A stretch of 64,000 nt of DNA from Candidatus Omnitrophota bacterium. GTDB lineage: Bacteria > Hinthialibacterota > Hinthialibacteria > Hinthialibacterales > Hinthialibacteraceae. Each line of letters begins with the position of its first letter. Within the stretch, counting starts at the first letter, position 1. The notes beneath the pieces were generated by a model. That model had not been told where the DNA came from, did not search any database, and was given only the letters and a program-made list of their open reading frames with translations. The position numbers were made by a program, and so were the translations under genes. The DNA lies in NCBI GenBank assembly GCA_040755155.1, contig JBFMBP010000127.1, positions 1-64,000 on the forward strand, written 5' to 3'. Shown in pieces: positions 52,840-61,181 of the stretch.

Positions 52840-53511
52840 ATGACTATTATACGAGATATTCTCATTCCACTTGGTTCAGGCCTGCTTACCGCCGCAGGCG
52901 GTTGGCTTATCTACCTTTTCTTAAAAACGAAAGAGCGGAAAAAGCTGTTTATGGCGCCAGGCGCCAAAACCTTCGCCACGGAAACGGATATGGATAATTT
53001 GATTGTCGATCCGGAAGACGCCGCCGCTATGTTAAGGCAAATCCAGCGCGATATGGCGAAAGCTTTCGGATTTATTCTCCATACTCCCATCTCTGCGCGG
53101 CTTATCGGTTTGGGCGATCTGCGCCGCAAGTGCGATTATCGCGGCAATCCGCTGGGCATGTTCACTTTCGAGGATCACCGCATCACGATTTACATCCTGT
53201 TCGGGATGCCCCGCGCCCGATTTTACGCAACGCTGGCGCATGAATACGCCCATGTCTGGCAAGCGATGGAGGGATTCCTGACAGGAACGTTGGAGCATAA
53301 CGAAGGCTTCGCCGAATGGACGGCGTTGGTTTTAACCCAAATGGCGGGCTTCGATACGAAGGAAGAATTCGACCGCGCCAGTTGGGACCCCTATGGAACG
53401 GGAATGCGCAAATTCATCACGCTGCAAAAAATATTCGGCGTACGGGAAGCGGCGCAATTGGGCAAACGGCGGCGGCTCAATCTCAACATGCTGCGGGGTA
53501 ATTATAATTAA
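52840..53511 (+). CDS. Membrane-anchored DA1-like zinc metallopeptidase
   Basis: I use the ATG at 52840, preceded by GGGAGAGGG, because it places a signal anchor (about 7-28, LIPLGSGLLTAAGGWLIYLFL) at the N-terminus; an ATG at 52759 is in frame. The zinc motif HEYAH lies near residue 134 and the third ligand is likely in NEGFAEW (about 155), as in the DA1/peptidase-MA type. The C-terminal third (GTGMRKFITLQKIFG) is helical. The target is unknown. Length about 223 residues. Confidence 0.75.
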   Translation: MTIIRDILIPLGSGLLTAAGGWLIYLFLKTKERKKLFMAPGAKTFATETDMDNLIVDPEDAAAMLRQIQRDMAKAFGFILHTPISARLIGLGDLRRKCDYRGNPLGMFTFEDHRITIYILFGMPRARFYATLAHEYAHVWQAMEGFLTGTLEHNEGFAEWTALVLTQMAGFDTKEEFDRASWDPYGTGMRKFITLQKIFGVREAAQLGKRRRLNLNMLRGNYN

Positions 53512-53528
53512 TGACGAATGAATAATAA

Positions 53529-53609
53529 GTAGGATGGGTCGCGTCGTTTGACCCATCAATTGCTCCATTTCAAAAAGATCGATGGGTCAAAAAACGCGAC
53601 CCATCCTAC
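53529..53609. repeat. 29-bp inverted repeat with 23-base loop
   Basis: GTAGGATGGGTCGCG opens the left arm (53529-53557) and its complement closes the right arm (53581-53609); 26 of 29 positions pair. It lies between convergent genes and could act as a bidirectional hairpin. Confidence 0.75.
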
Positions 53610-53694
53610 ATTTCTTCAAATTCAAATCATTTTTGAAACTTGTGATTTGTAATCAATCGTTCCCTTCTACTTTGCCCAGCAGAAAGCGCAGTCG

Positions 53695-53729
53695 CGTAGG
53701 GTGGGCTCAAAGCGAAGCGTAGCCCACCA
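53695..53729. repeat. Dispersed palindrome D copy
   Basis: CGTAGGGTGGGCTCAAAGCG and its imperfect complement match the family at 22420-22455, 37858-37891 and 61095-61127. Confidence 0.7.
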
Positions 53730-53735
53730 TTATCT

Positions 53736-55148
53736 TTAAATGAAGAACGTAGAGCGTAAATCGTTTTCACCCTTCCCTCTTTTTTTCCCTAACAGAAAAC
53801 ATAAAGCGGCTTCTAAATTTTCATGGCGAAAAACAAATCCCGATTTTTGCAGTTGCGCGGGAATCGCCCGCACTCCCGATAACAACAATTCTTCCCCCAT
53901 TTCCCCAAACAATAACCGAACGGCAAAAGCGGGCAGCGGCAGAATCGCCGGGCGATGCAACACCTTCCCCAGCGTTCGGACAAACTCGCAGTTGTCAGCG
54001 GGGCGGGGCGAAACAGCGTTGACCGGCCCCGCCAGCGAATCCGTCATCAAACAGTGTAGAATCACGCCCAACGCGTCATCCAACGCGATCCAACTCATAT
54101 ATTGCCGCCCATCGCCGATGGCGCCGCCCAATCCCAGCCGAAAGGGCGTCAGCATCGGCGCCAGCGCGCCGCCCGCTGGAGTCAAAACGACGCCGAAGCG
54201 TAAATGAACCGTCCGCATCCCGGCGCTTCTCGCCGCAGCGGCGGCCTCCTCCCACTCGCCCACGACTTGCGCCAAAAAGCCCTCGCCCTGGGAACTGGTT
54301 TCATCGACGGCTTCCTCCCCGCAATCGCCGTAATAGCCGATGGCGGAAGCGCAAACGAGAACCTTGGGGGGATTTGGCAGCCGGGCGAGCGATTGGCAGA
54401 GAAACCGCGTTCCCTCTACGCGGCTGTCGCGGATGCGCCGCTTTTTCTCCGGCGTCCAACGCCCCGCGATATTTTCTCCCGCCAAATGAATTACGGCGTC
54501 AAAGCCTTCCAGGCGAGATAAGTCCAATTCCCCGGCGGCGGGATTCCAATGAATGCAGCGGTTATTTTCGGAAGAAGGCGCGCGAGTCAACATGAATACG
54601 TCATGACCCGCCGCCGTAAGAAAAGGAACCAACTGCGAACCGATCAAACCCGACGCGCCGGTAACGAGAATTTTCAAGGAACGGCGCAAATGCCGCGAAT
54701 GAAATTCCAAATCCCCCGCCGCGACGGCGTGACGATAACCAAATAGGCGGCGCAATTTTTTTTGCGCCAATTGCTCGCCAACGATTTTTCCCAACGCACC
54801 GAAAGGGAGAGCGTATTCGATTCGATCTTCCAAAAAACAAGCGCTAGATCCATCCGGCTCGAAAAGATAAAGATGATCCCAATGAGCGAAGGGTCCATCA
54901 ATTTGAACATCGCGGAAGCTACGGCCTTTTTCATAATCGCGGCGTTCCAAAATCCAACGGCGCCGAAAGGGACCGAAAGGGATATCCAACGTCATACGCG
55001 CTCCATCCCGAATGCCGCCGGAACGTTCCAACACTCGCACGCGCTCCCAAGGAGGACGCAAGCGCTCGAAGGCGCCCGGCCGCTCATGCCAAGCGAAGAC
55101 ATCCTCGGCGGAAATTTCGATGCGAGTGCGATAAATGAAAGTATTCAT
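53736..55148 (-). CDS. TIGR01777-type epimerase fused to an SRPBCC domain
   Basis: I start at the ATG at 55148 (MNTFIYRTRIEISAEDVFAW). The first 150 residues form an SRPBCC/polyketide-cyclase-type ligand-binding domain (ERLRPPWERVRVLERSGGI, HWDHLYLFEPDG). From about 155 on, an NAD-binding extended SDR of the YfcH/SDR39U1 kind begins: VTGASGLIGSQLVPFL, VIHLAGENIAGRWT, YGDCGEEAVDE, LRFGVVLTPAGGALAPML. The same fusion is known in other phyla. No substrate is established for the family. About 470 residues. Confidence 0.9.
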   Translation of the reverse strand: MNTFIYRTRIEISAEDVFAWHERPGAFERLRPPWERVRVLERSGGIRDGARMTLDIPFGPFRRRWILERRDYEKGRSFRDVQIDGPFAHWDHLYLFEPDGSSACFLEDRIEYALPFGALGKIVGEQLAQKKLRRLFGYRHAVAAGDLEFHSRHLRRSLKILVTGASGLIGSQLVPFLTAAGHDVFMLTRAPSSENNRCIHWNPAAGELDLSRLEGFDAVIHLAGENIAGRWTPEKKRRIRDSRVEGTRFLCQSLARLPNPPKVLVCASAIGYYGDCGEEAVDETSSQGEGFLAQVVGEWEEAAAAARSAGMRTVHLRFGVVLTPAGGALAPMLTPFRLGLGGAIGDGRQYMSWIALDDALGVILHCLMTDSLAGPVNAVSPRPADNCEFVRTLGKVLHRPAILPLPAFAVRLLFGEMGEELLLSGVRAIPAQLQKSGFVFRHENLEAALCFLLGKKRGKGENDLRSTFFI

Positions 55149-55194
55149 AGTAATAATCGTATATGATGGGGAATCGTATTTGTTTGTTTTACTC

Positions 55195-55526
55195 ACTCAT
55201 GTTACGCAACCTGGGAGCGCAGGCATCCTGCCTGCCTGTTGCAATCATCATCCTAGGGCGGCGAATGGGCTTTATATCTTTTGCGTTTTTAAATCGCGAA
55301 AGCAAGGAATAAAACAAATTCTATGAAGTTTCTCATCCCAGCCTTGAAAGGCAGGGCTACTTTAAATACCCCTTTAAAGGGGCAAACGACACTAGCCCGC
55401 CGTTTCAACGGCGGGTGAACGAATGGATTCATTTTGCGTGTTTTTCTTTTTCATTTCGCGTTTTCGTGATTCAATCGAGGAAGGTAATAGATTCCTCTAA
55501 TTTTCTATTGCGGGTAACATGAGTTA
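55195..55526. mobile_element. Element F, copy 2 (332 bp)
   Basis: ACTCATGTTACGC (55195-55207) and GGGTAACATGAGTTA (55512-55526) are terminal inverted repeats. The interior has GGAGCGCAGGCATCCTGCC, the three-hairpin block (55335-55415, reversed relative to copy 1) and GTTTTTCTTTTTCATTTCGCG (55438-55458). The right end lies three bases from the HicB stop codon. Confidence 0.7.
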
Positions 55527-55528
55527 CC

Positions 55529-55702
55529 TCAACAGATATTTAAGAATCGAGGATGCGCCTCAAGATAAAGTTCGATTGCCTCCTTCATATTCGACAGCAG
55601 TTCTACCACCGTATCGCCCTGGCTTACGCAGCCGCGCAACTCCGCCGCTCTTCCAACATAGATTCCATCTTCATCCCGTTCGATAATCACTTGATATTTT
55701 AT
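55529..55702 (-). pseudogene. Orphan HicB-type antitoxin with ATA in place of the start codon
   Basis: On the minus strand a frame reads KYQVIIERDEDGIYVGR, then ELRGCVSQGDT and KEAIELYLEAHP, a clear HicB N-terminal domain. In homologues Met precedes KYQVI; here the codon is ATA (55700-55702), and upstream in-frame codons give no family sequence. AGGAAGAG lies about 7 bases before the ATA. Initiation might occur at GTG 55690, giving 53 residues, or not at all. No HicA toxin gene is adjacent. The protein ends three bases before the terminal repeat of element F copy 2. Confidence 0.75.
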
Positions 55703-55868
55703 CCTCTCTCTTCCTTTTTGTTTCGCTATTCTTCGATGCGCACAGAATGCCCAGAAAAAAATCCCTGCCGGGCTATGAAACTTTTTCCCTTCCGATGCGT
55801 ATTATAGATTAAAGAACATTGAGACGATCAATAGAAATTACTCATGAATGCGAAAGAGGTTGTAAGAA

Positions 55869-56156
55869 ATGAATGCCTTATTAAGCGCGATATTGTCCGA
55901 TCCCCAACCAGAATTGCAATGGATCGCCGCCAGCGCGCTCGGATTGTCGTGTATATTCATCCTGTACGCTTATCTTCACCGGCGCAATGAGAAGAACTTT
56001 CCTTCCAACAAGCCCCGGAATCCGGCGAAAGCCATGATAACGCCTTCCCATCTTCGCGAGGAAGAAAGGCAATTGCTAAAGTATTATTCTCAGCCGCGGC
56101 GCGTCAAACGCGAGGCCTATTATCAATATCTAAATCGCAACGCGAGGCTTTTTTAG
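55869..56156 (+). CDS. Small single-pass membrane protein
   Basis: A 95-residue protein with one hydrophobic helix (IAASALGLSCIFILYAYL, about 19-36) and a basic cytoplasmic tail (HRRNEKNFPSNKPRNPAK, RRVKREAYYQYL). AAGAGGTTGTAAGAA before the ATG supports translation. Function unknown; convergent with the 56258 gene. Confidence 0.5.
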   Translation: MNALLSAILSDPQPELQWIAASALGLSCIFILYAYLHRRNEKNFPSNKPRNPAKAMITPSHLREEERQLLKYYSQPRRVKREAYYQYLNRNARLF

Positions 56157-56257
56157 CCGCATCCCGCAGGAAAATTTTCCGAAAAGGAAACAGCGTGAGA
56201 AGAGATCGATAACGAAATCAAGTCCGTTGCAACGCCGGCGGCGAAGAGGGAATTCAT

Positions 56258-56992
56258 CTACGGATAAAGTTCCCAATCTTCGACGCCGGCGTTTTCTATT
56301 TTGCCCCATACGCGGATATCGTCGAAATTCCCCGTATCGTCGAACGAACCGAGGCCTAGGCGGCCCGCCGTGAAATGCGAATCCACGGCGCGCATAATGG
56401 GATTGGGAGCGTTGTCGAAAAAGACTTCGATAGTTCCCTTCCCCGCGTTGCGTTCGATGCGGACGTCGTGATATTTTCCGTCCACCCAAGCGGTTCCCGC
56501 CGTTCTTTCCAATGCGATGGAAACGCGCGGCTCGCCATTGACGATGAAAATGGAATTGGCGTAGTCGTCGGCGGCAGGGGCAATATGCGCATAGTAGAAA
56601 TGCGATGCGTCGATCCAACCGAAAATGAAGCATAAATCGCGGTGTTCGTATTGGCGGCTAGTCTGTTTGGCTTTCACCGTCCAAACGAAATCGGAAACGG
56701 ACAGGTCTTTGACGAGGGATATGTTATACGGAGAGCGCACCGGCGGTTCGTAAGTGCTTTGAACGAATTGAGAATAAACATGGTTGCCGTTTTCGTCCAC
56801 AACCATCCAAGCGTTGGGATCGAGAGGCTGCCAGCGATCGGCGCCGCTTTCGAAATCTTCCGAAAATACAAGCGGCAGTTCCTGCAATTCCTTTGCGGAA
56901 ACTTCCGATAAAAGAAAATCGGCGCTAAGCAGATAAAAGCATAGTATTGGTAACAATTTCCGCTTCTTTAGCATTTTTTCTGAATCGCTCAT
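56258..56992 (-). CDS. Exported LamG/DUF1080-like beta-sandwich protein
   Basis: I start at 56992 (MSDSEKMLKKRKLLPILCFYLL), the first Met after the dispersed repeat; MLKKRK at 56974 is also possible. A longer in-frame version beginning near 57073 is an artefact, because its SPHPNSLPEGEG sequence is the translated repeat. After the signal peptide (ending EVSAKE), FSEDFESGADRWQPLDPNAW, HRDLCFIFGWIDASHFYYAHI and GRLGLGSFDDTGNFDDIRVWG show a concanavalin-like jelly roll as in DUF1080/LamG proteins. It probably binds or degrades carbohydrate. It lies 120 bases downstream of the RraA-like gene. Confidence 0.75.
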   Translation of the reverse strand: MSDSEKMLKKRKLLPILCFYLLSADFLLSEVSAKELQELPLVFSEDFESGADRWQPLDPNAWMVVDENGNHVYSQFVQSTYEPPVRSPYNISLVKDLSVSDFVWTVKAKQTSRQYEHRDLCFIFGWIDASHFYYAHIAPAADDYANSIFIVNGEPRVSIALERTAGTAWVDGKYHDVRIERNAGKGTIEVFFDNAPNPIMRAVDSHFTAGRLGLGSFDDTGNFDDIRVWGKIENAGVEDWELYP

Positions 56993-56999
56993 ATTACGT

Positions 57000-57075
57000 A
57001 TTTCCATTCCCTCGCCCTCTGGGAGAGAGTTAGGGTGAGGGGACTTTTTCAATAACGCTACTATTATATTCAAAT
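57000..57075. repeat. Half copy of the palindromic repeat family
   Basis: CCCTCGCCCTCTGGGAGAGA, then GTTAGGGTGAGGGG and an AATAACGCTACTATTA tail, aligns with 13175-13265 including the AT-rich tail. Confidence 0.7.
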
Positions 57076-57111
57076 GAAAAAAACTACTGGCCCCTAATCG
57101 CTGTTTTAAGA

Positions 57112-57957
57112 TTATTTGACGGAATCGTCTTCCGGCAGATTCAATTGCTTATAGAGGCCGCGCCGGCCTTCTTTGTCTTGCTCCAAAATCAGGCGGGCGT
57201 ATTGCGCAACATCCTTGGCGTGCTCGCGGGGAACGACGATCACGCCTTCGCCGTCCGCCGCAACAATGTCGCCAGGCATGACCAGAACGCCGCCGCAATT
57301 GATAGGCCGGTTGACGGATTCGATCTCGTTGCGGCCCGGACGGATGCCGCGCCCTATTTTACGGAAATAGAGAGGAATCTTTTCCGTAATAATCTCGTCC
57401 GTATCGCGGGCGCAGGCGTCGGTAACCACGCCCGCCATGCCTTTCGCCTTCCAGCCCATAATATTATTGGAGCCGATGGTGCCAATATCCTTATCGTCTA
57501 CGTCGTCGATGACCAACACCGTTCCTTTGCGGATCAATTTCATAAACGGTTCGGACGAATATTTGCTGTAGAATTCGCCTTCCCAGCGATGAAATTCGTC
57601 CGGCGTTATTTTGGGAAGCGGCTTATTTGTAGGCACATAACGGGCGGTAACGGCGACGCCCACGATGCGATGGGTAAAATGTTCGGCGTCTTTCCATAAA
57701 GGAAGTATGTCTTGATCCATCAACCCAACATCGCGCAGCCCAGCCTGATCCATGCCGTCGATGATGTCGGAAACGCGCAGTCCGTCGAAATATTTCAATA
57801 ACGCCAGGTCTTCTTCCAACGTATAAACTTTCGTGGGGATGAATCCAGCCCCAGCGCGCAGCTGTTCCGCTTCGTCCTGAGCCGGAACCAATCCCGGCGC
57901 GGCGGCGAATAACGCCAAAGATAAAACCCAAAATATAATATTGAGCAATTTTATCAT
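57112..57957 (-). CDS. Exported RraA-like (aldolase-type) protein
   Basis: I start at the ATG at 57957, which has AAGGAGG at ideal spacing. The 281-residue protein has a signal peptide (FWVLSLALFAAAPGLVPAQ) before an RraA/dimethylmenaquinone-methyltransferase-like fold: LRVSDIIDGMDQAGLRDVG, GVAVTARYVPTNKP, VIDDVDDKDIGTIGSNN, AKGMAGVVTDACARDTDEI and VMPGDIVAADGEGVIVVP. The G-x-R-D motif (DACARD) used by HMG/CHA aldolases is present. RraA-fold proteins are normally cytoplasmic, so export is unusual. It probably acts on sugar-acid derivatives with the neighbouring genes. Confidence 0.85.
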   Translation of the reverse strand: MIKLLNIIFWVLSLALFAAAPGLVPAQDEAEQLRAGAGFIPTKVYTLEEDLALLKYFDGLRVSDIIDGMDQAGLRDVGLMDQDILPLWKDAEHFTHRIVGVAVTARYVPTNKPLPKITPDEFHRWEGEFYSKYSSEPFMKLIRKGTVLVIDDVDDKDIGTIGSNNIMGWKAKGMAGVVTDACARDTDEIITEKIPLYFRKIGRGIRPGRNEIESVNRPINCGGVLVMPGDIVAADGEGVIVVPREHAKDVAQYARLILEQDKEGRRGLYKQLNLPEDDSVK

Positions 57958-57980
57958 TGCAGCCTCCTTCACATCACGAG

Positions 57981-58312
57981 TAACTCATGTTACGCAGCCA
58001 ATGATCTTTAGCTTGCAACGTTTGTATTTCAACGCCAAGTAGACGAATCGTTCAAAAGAGCAGCAAGAATTTCATTTTTTTGCGTTATTGAATCGCGAAA
58101 CCGCGAAAAGACTCGAATTCCACGAAATTTTCGAATCGCGGATATCGCGGATTCTTTTGGATTTCACGGGAAAAAGCAATTCACGGCATGATCCCTTGCG
58201 CCAAATTTTTCCCTTTTTTTCGTGTTTTTCTTTTTCATTTCGCGTATTCGTGATTCGAAACGGCGATTCTGATTGACTACTTCAACTTTTTAATCCCGCA
58301 TAATATGAGTTA
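57981..58312. mobile_element. Element F, copy 3 (332 bp)
   Basis: TAACTCATGTTACGC (57981-57995) and GCATAATATGAGTTA (58298-58312) are terminal inverted repeats. The interior has AATCGCGAAACCGCG-type segments and a GTTTTTCTTTTTCATTTCGCG block (about 58221-58242) shared with copy 2. The three-hairpin block is missing. It starts 24 bases upstream of the RraA-like start codon. Confidence 0.7.
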
Positions 58313-58321
58313 GTAAGAGAG

Positions 58322-58343
58322 AGGGGCGGTCAACGACCGCCCG
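58322..58343 (-). terminator. Possible terminator hairpin
   Basis: GGGCGGTC / GACCGCCC form an 8-bp stem with a 3-base loop, 42 bases after the stop of the 58385 gene. The downstream CTCTCTCTT is only moderately T-rich. Confidence 0.5.
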
Positions 58344-58384
58344 CTTTCCATCCTATCGCTAATGGCGTAATGCTAAAGACGCCC

Positions 58385-59224
58385 TCATCCCCATTGTTTT
58401 TTGATAAAAGCCAAACTCTTCGCCGCCAATTCGTAACTGTCGGCGAAGAGAGGCCGCCAGATGCAAGTAGCCGCCGCCAGTTCGGGCAAAGCGCTGCCGA
58501 ACGCTTCGACGGTAAGCCAACGGTCGTACTTCATCTCCTTCAAACATTTGAAGACTTCGCCGAATCGGATATGGCCTGCGCCAGGGATGCCGCGATGGTT
58601 TTCGGAAACGTGAACGTGGACGATGCGTTTGGCCGCCGCCTTCATCGCTTTGGGAATGCTCTCTTCCTCGATGTTGGCGTGGAACGTATCCCACATGATG
58701 TTGAAGTTGGGATGATTGACCTCGTCGGCGAATTGGCATGCGTCGGCGCTGGTATTGATAAAGAACGTTTCAAAGCGGTTGAGCGCTTCCAGCGCCAGCA
58801 TCACGCCGGTTTTTTCCGCCGCCGCCGCCACTTTGCGCATAACGTCCAAACCCCATTTCCATTCGTCATCGGTGCGGGGACGGCCTACGATATATCCAAC
58901 GGGCGCGGTGAAGGGACCGGCGATGGTTTCGGCGCCGAGAATTTGGGCGATCTCGATGGTCTTCTTCATGTGGTTCAAGGCGGCTTTGCGGATAGCGGCG
59001 TCTTCGCTGATGGGATTAGCTTCCTTCGGCACGCAGGAAGTGATGGTGCAGGCGAGTTGCAAGCGGTCAAGATGCGTTCGCAAACGCTTAGCCTGGGCGC
59101 GGTCGAAGGAAAAGATGGGAAACTCCACGCCGTCAAAACCGATTTCTTTTAATTTCTCCATTACGGCGATATGTTTGTCCGTGATGGTTCCATCCCATAG
59201 AAGCAGATTCAATCCGATTTTCAT
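58385..59224 (-). CDS. Sugar epimerase/isomerase of the D-tagatose/D-psicose 3-epimerase type
   Basis: A 279-residue TIM-barrel protein starting at 59224 after AGGAGGAAAG. The AP-endonuclease-2-like fold carries the metal ligands seen in D-tagatose/D-allulose 3-epimerases: ALEALNRFETFFINT (Glu), FNIMWDTFHANIEE (Asp), HVHVSENHRGIPGAGHI (His) and WLTVEAFG (Glu). These enzymes epimerise ketohexoses at C3. No signal peptide, so cytoplasmic. It sits next to exported DUF1080/ThuA and RraA-like genes, which suggests metabolism of released rare sugars. Confidence 0.85.
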   Translation of the reverse strand: MKIGLNLLLWDGTITDKHIAVMEKLKEIGFDGVEFPIFSFDRAQAKRLRTHLDRLQLACTITSCVPKEANPISEDAAIRKAALNHMKKTIEIAQILGAETIAGPFTAPVGYIVGRPRTDDEWKWGLDVMRKVAAAAEKTGVMLALEALNRFETFFINTSADACQFADEVNHPNFNIMWDTFHANIEEESIPKAMKAAAKRIVHVHVSENHRGIPGAGHIRFGEVFKCLKEMKYDRWLTVEAFGSALPELAAATCIWRPLFADSYELAAKSLAFIKKQWG

Positions 59225-59339
59225 TTTGCTTTCCTCCTGAATTATTTTTAACAAACATCGTTCGCATTCTTTGGAAATCTCAAGGGCAAAAACAACCTTG
59301 CCCTTGCCACCCAGCCATTTAATGATTCCTATTCATCAT

Positions 59340-60818
59340 TCATCTTTCCCTATCGTTATCCAGATTCTTCCCTAATTGTTCCGGCGTTACAGTGGAAGGG
59401 ACGCCGTCGGGCGGGACTTCCACATGAGCCGTCCAATACAAAGCGTTGAGCACCAGCTTACGGAAATTATCGTCGCCCCAATTCTTATGATAATGCCCGC
59501 CTGTAAAGCCGAAACCGCGTCCGCCATCCGGTTGTTCGACGCACCAGGAAACGACTTCTTCACGCCCCGGATGCGCCTTAGCCGCTTCCGTGCCCCGGAT
59601 GCTATCGGGAGGAACGGCTTTCAATAAAGGAACAACGCACTTCTTATCCGGACGGAAATGAATGTTGAAATACCATTCGTCCCGCAAGGCAAATGGCTTC
59701 ACGCCGCGCGCCACCGGATGATCGGGAAGGCTCTTGAAATCCGCCGTCCATATTGGATTGGTGGAAACGCCGGTTTCGTAATATCCGCCGATCCAATTCA
59801 GCATTTCCGCTCCGCCCCGGTCGCTGGGAACTTCGACGGCGTAATGAATCACCGCTAGCCCTGCGCCTTTTTTCATGCGCTCGCCGATTTGCCGCAAGCC
59901 GTCGCCTCGAATCATAGGATGTCCGCCGCCGCCATCCATGAAGATCATAATGGAATCGGCGTTATCGAAAGCTGTAGGATCGGATGGCCAGCCGTCGTGA
60001 TAATTGGCGTTGATGGTGGATGGCAGTTGATCTAGGCAGGATTTGAGAAGCAACACTCCGGCGTTATGTTCGTGTTCGCCATGTCCATGGCTTTGCTTAC
60101 CCGCTACCAGGACAATCTTCTTCTTGTCCTGCAACGGCAGGCGCTTCAATCGAATGTCCTTGAATTGAACCGTCATGGGAGGGCCGACGTGGATTTGCAA
60201 CGCGAGTTTTCCCGAACGCACGCTCTTGGCGTCATTGTCGATTACTTCCGACATGACGCGGCCATTGATCTTTTGGATCAAATGCGGGCCTTGTGCGATG
60301 ACGTCATATTCGTTCCAATCGTCCTTCTTAACAGCGGCGAGCAATTCCGCCGGATCGCTAACTTGCTCCGGCTGCTTTTCGCCTTTTTCGTTGATGACCG
60401 TCTTTTGTCCGCGAGTGGCGAGGGGACCGCGGCCATGTTCGTCGTAGAGAGCGCCCATCCATCCGCCGCTCGATTCCATATCGGCCTGGTAGCCCGCCGC
60501 TTTCCATTTTTCCAATTCCCGGCTGCGTATTTGAATGCCGGAATTGCCGTTGATAAGCCGGAAGGAAAGATGCAATTCGAAATCGTCCAATTCTCCTTGA
60601 CGCCAGAAAATGAACGTGTTTTCTTTGGCGGGATTGTCCGCCGTCGTGCGTCCCGTTATAGCGCCGTCCTCGACGGTCCAGAACTGAGGATCGCCGTCCC
60701 AACCGCTAAGGTCCTTGCCATTGAAAATGCTATTAAAGCCATAGTCCACGGCGCAAGCCGAAACGGCGCCGATAAAAAGCGGCAAAACGATAAATATCCC
60801 TATCCTTGCTTTGAGCAT
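59340..60818 (-). CDS. Secreted DUF1080-ThuA fusion protein
   Basis: A 492-residue protein with a signal peptide (ending AVSACAVD). The N-terminal DUF1080 (3-keto-disaccharide hydrolase, about 28-230) has FNSIFNGKDLSGWDGDPQFW, LSFRLINGNSGIQIRSRE and GYQADMESS. The ThuA-like domain (about 235-470) has KIVLVAGKQSHGHGEHEHN, GAGLAVIHYAVEV and FGFTGGHYHKNWG. DUF1080 proteins cleave 3-keto-glycosides. The fusion joins two families that often neighbour each other. CAGGAGATG precedes the ATG. Confidence 0.9.
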   Translation of the reverse strand: MLKARIGIFIVLPLFIGAVSACAVDYGFNSIFNGKDLSGWDGDPQFWTVEDGAITGRTTADNPAKENTFIFWRQGELDDFELHLSFRLINGNSGIQIRSRELEKWKAAGYQADMESSGGWMGALYDEHGRGPLATRGQKTVINEKGEKQPEQVSDPAELLAAVKKDDWNEYDVIAQGPHLIQKINGRVMSEVIDNDAKSVRSGKLALQIHVGPPMTVQFKDIRLKRLPLQDKKKIVLVAGKQSHGHGEHEHNAGVLLLKSCLDQLPSTINANYHDGWPSDPTAFDNADSIMIFMDGGGGHPMIRGDGLRQIGERMKKGAGLAVIHYAVEVPSDRGGAEMLNWIGGYYETGVSTNPIWTADFKSLPDHPVARGVKPFALRDEWYFNIHFRPDKKCVVPLLKAVPPDSIRGTEAAKAHPGREEVVSWCVEQPDGGRGFGFTGGHYHKNWGDDNFRKLVLNALYWTAHVEVPPDGVPSTVTPEQLGKNLDNDRER

Positions 60819-60948
60819 ATTTCATCTCCTGAATCGTTATCGATATAGGATTCTTTGCAGAATTTACGGGAATCCAATGACGTAAGAATAACATAGAGGA
60901 AAGGAATCTGTTAAGTGAAAGACAATTAAAATAGGAGAGAAATCGTCC

Positions 60949-60975
60949 GACTTGGAGACTTGGAGACTTGGAGAC
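60949..60975. repeat. Tandem CTTGGAGA units
   Basis: Three near-perfect GACTTGGA units in a row. A related AGTCCCACAGTCCCCCAGTC stretch lies at about 61152-61175 in the same gap, in the opposite sense. Confidence 0.75.
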
Positions 60976-61033
60976 AAGGCTGTATAGCAAAGGCATGGCG
61001 AAACCTGCCTTTGATCTTTTGCGAGTGTTCATT

Positions 61034-61127
61034 GCGTAGGGTATGCTCAAAGCAAAGCGTAATCCGCCAGAGACCACACGGTGATAAGAGATATGTAGGG
61101 TGGGCTAAAAGCGTAGCGTAGCCCACC
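61034..61127. repeat. Two dispersed palindrome D copies
   Basis: Copies at 61034-61070 and 61095-61127 are joined by CAGAGAC...CTGATAAGAG-type spacers that repeat after the second copy (GTGATAAGAG, CTGATAAGAG). The 60819-61181 gap holds only these repeats. Confidence 0.65.
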
Positions 61128-61181
61128 AGAGACAACACTCTGATAAGAGAACCAGTCCCACAGTCCCCCAGTCCCGAAGTC

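Noticed and set aside
56993-57073. N-terminal extension of the 56258 gene reading SPHPNSLPEGEG
   Set aside because: This is the translation of the dispersed CCCTCGCCCTCTGGGAGAG repeat, a well-known false start; the signal peptide begins downstream.
58370-59152. 260-codon frame opposite the epimerase-type gene
   Set aside because: The minus-strand product carries all metal-binding motifs of the family; this frame has none.
60066-60848. 260-codon frame opposite the DUF1080-ThuA gene
   Set aside because: Shadow frame without motifs, overlapping a clear two-domain gene.
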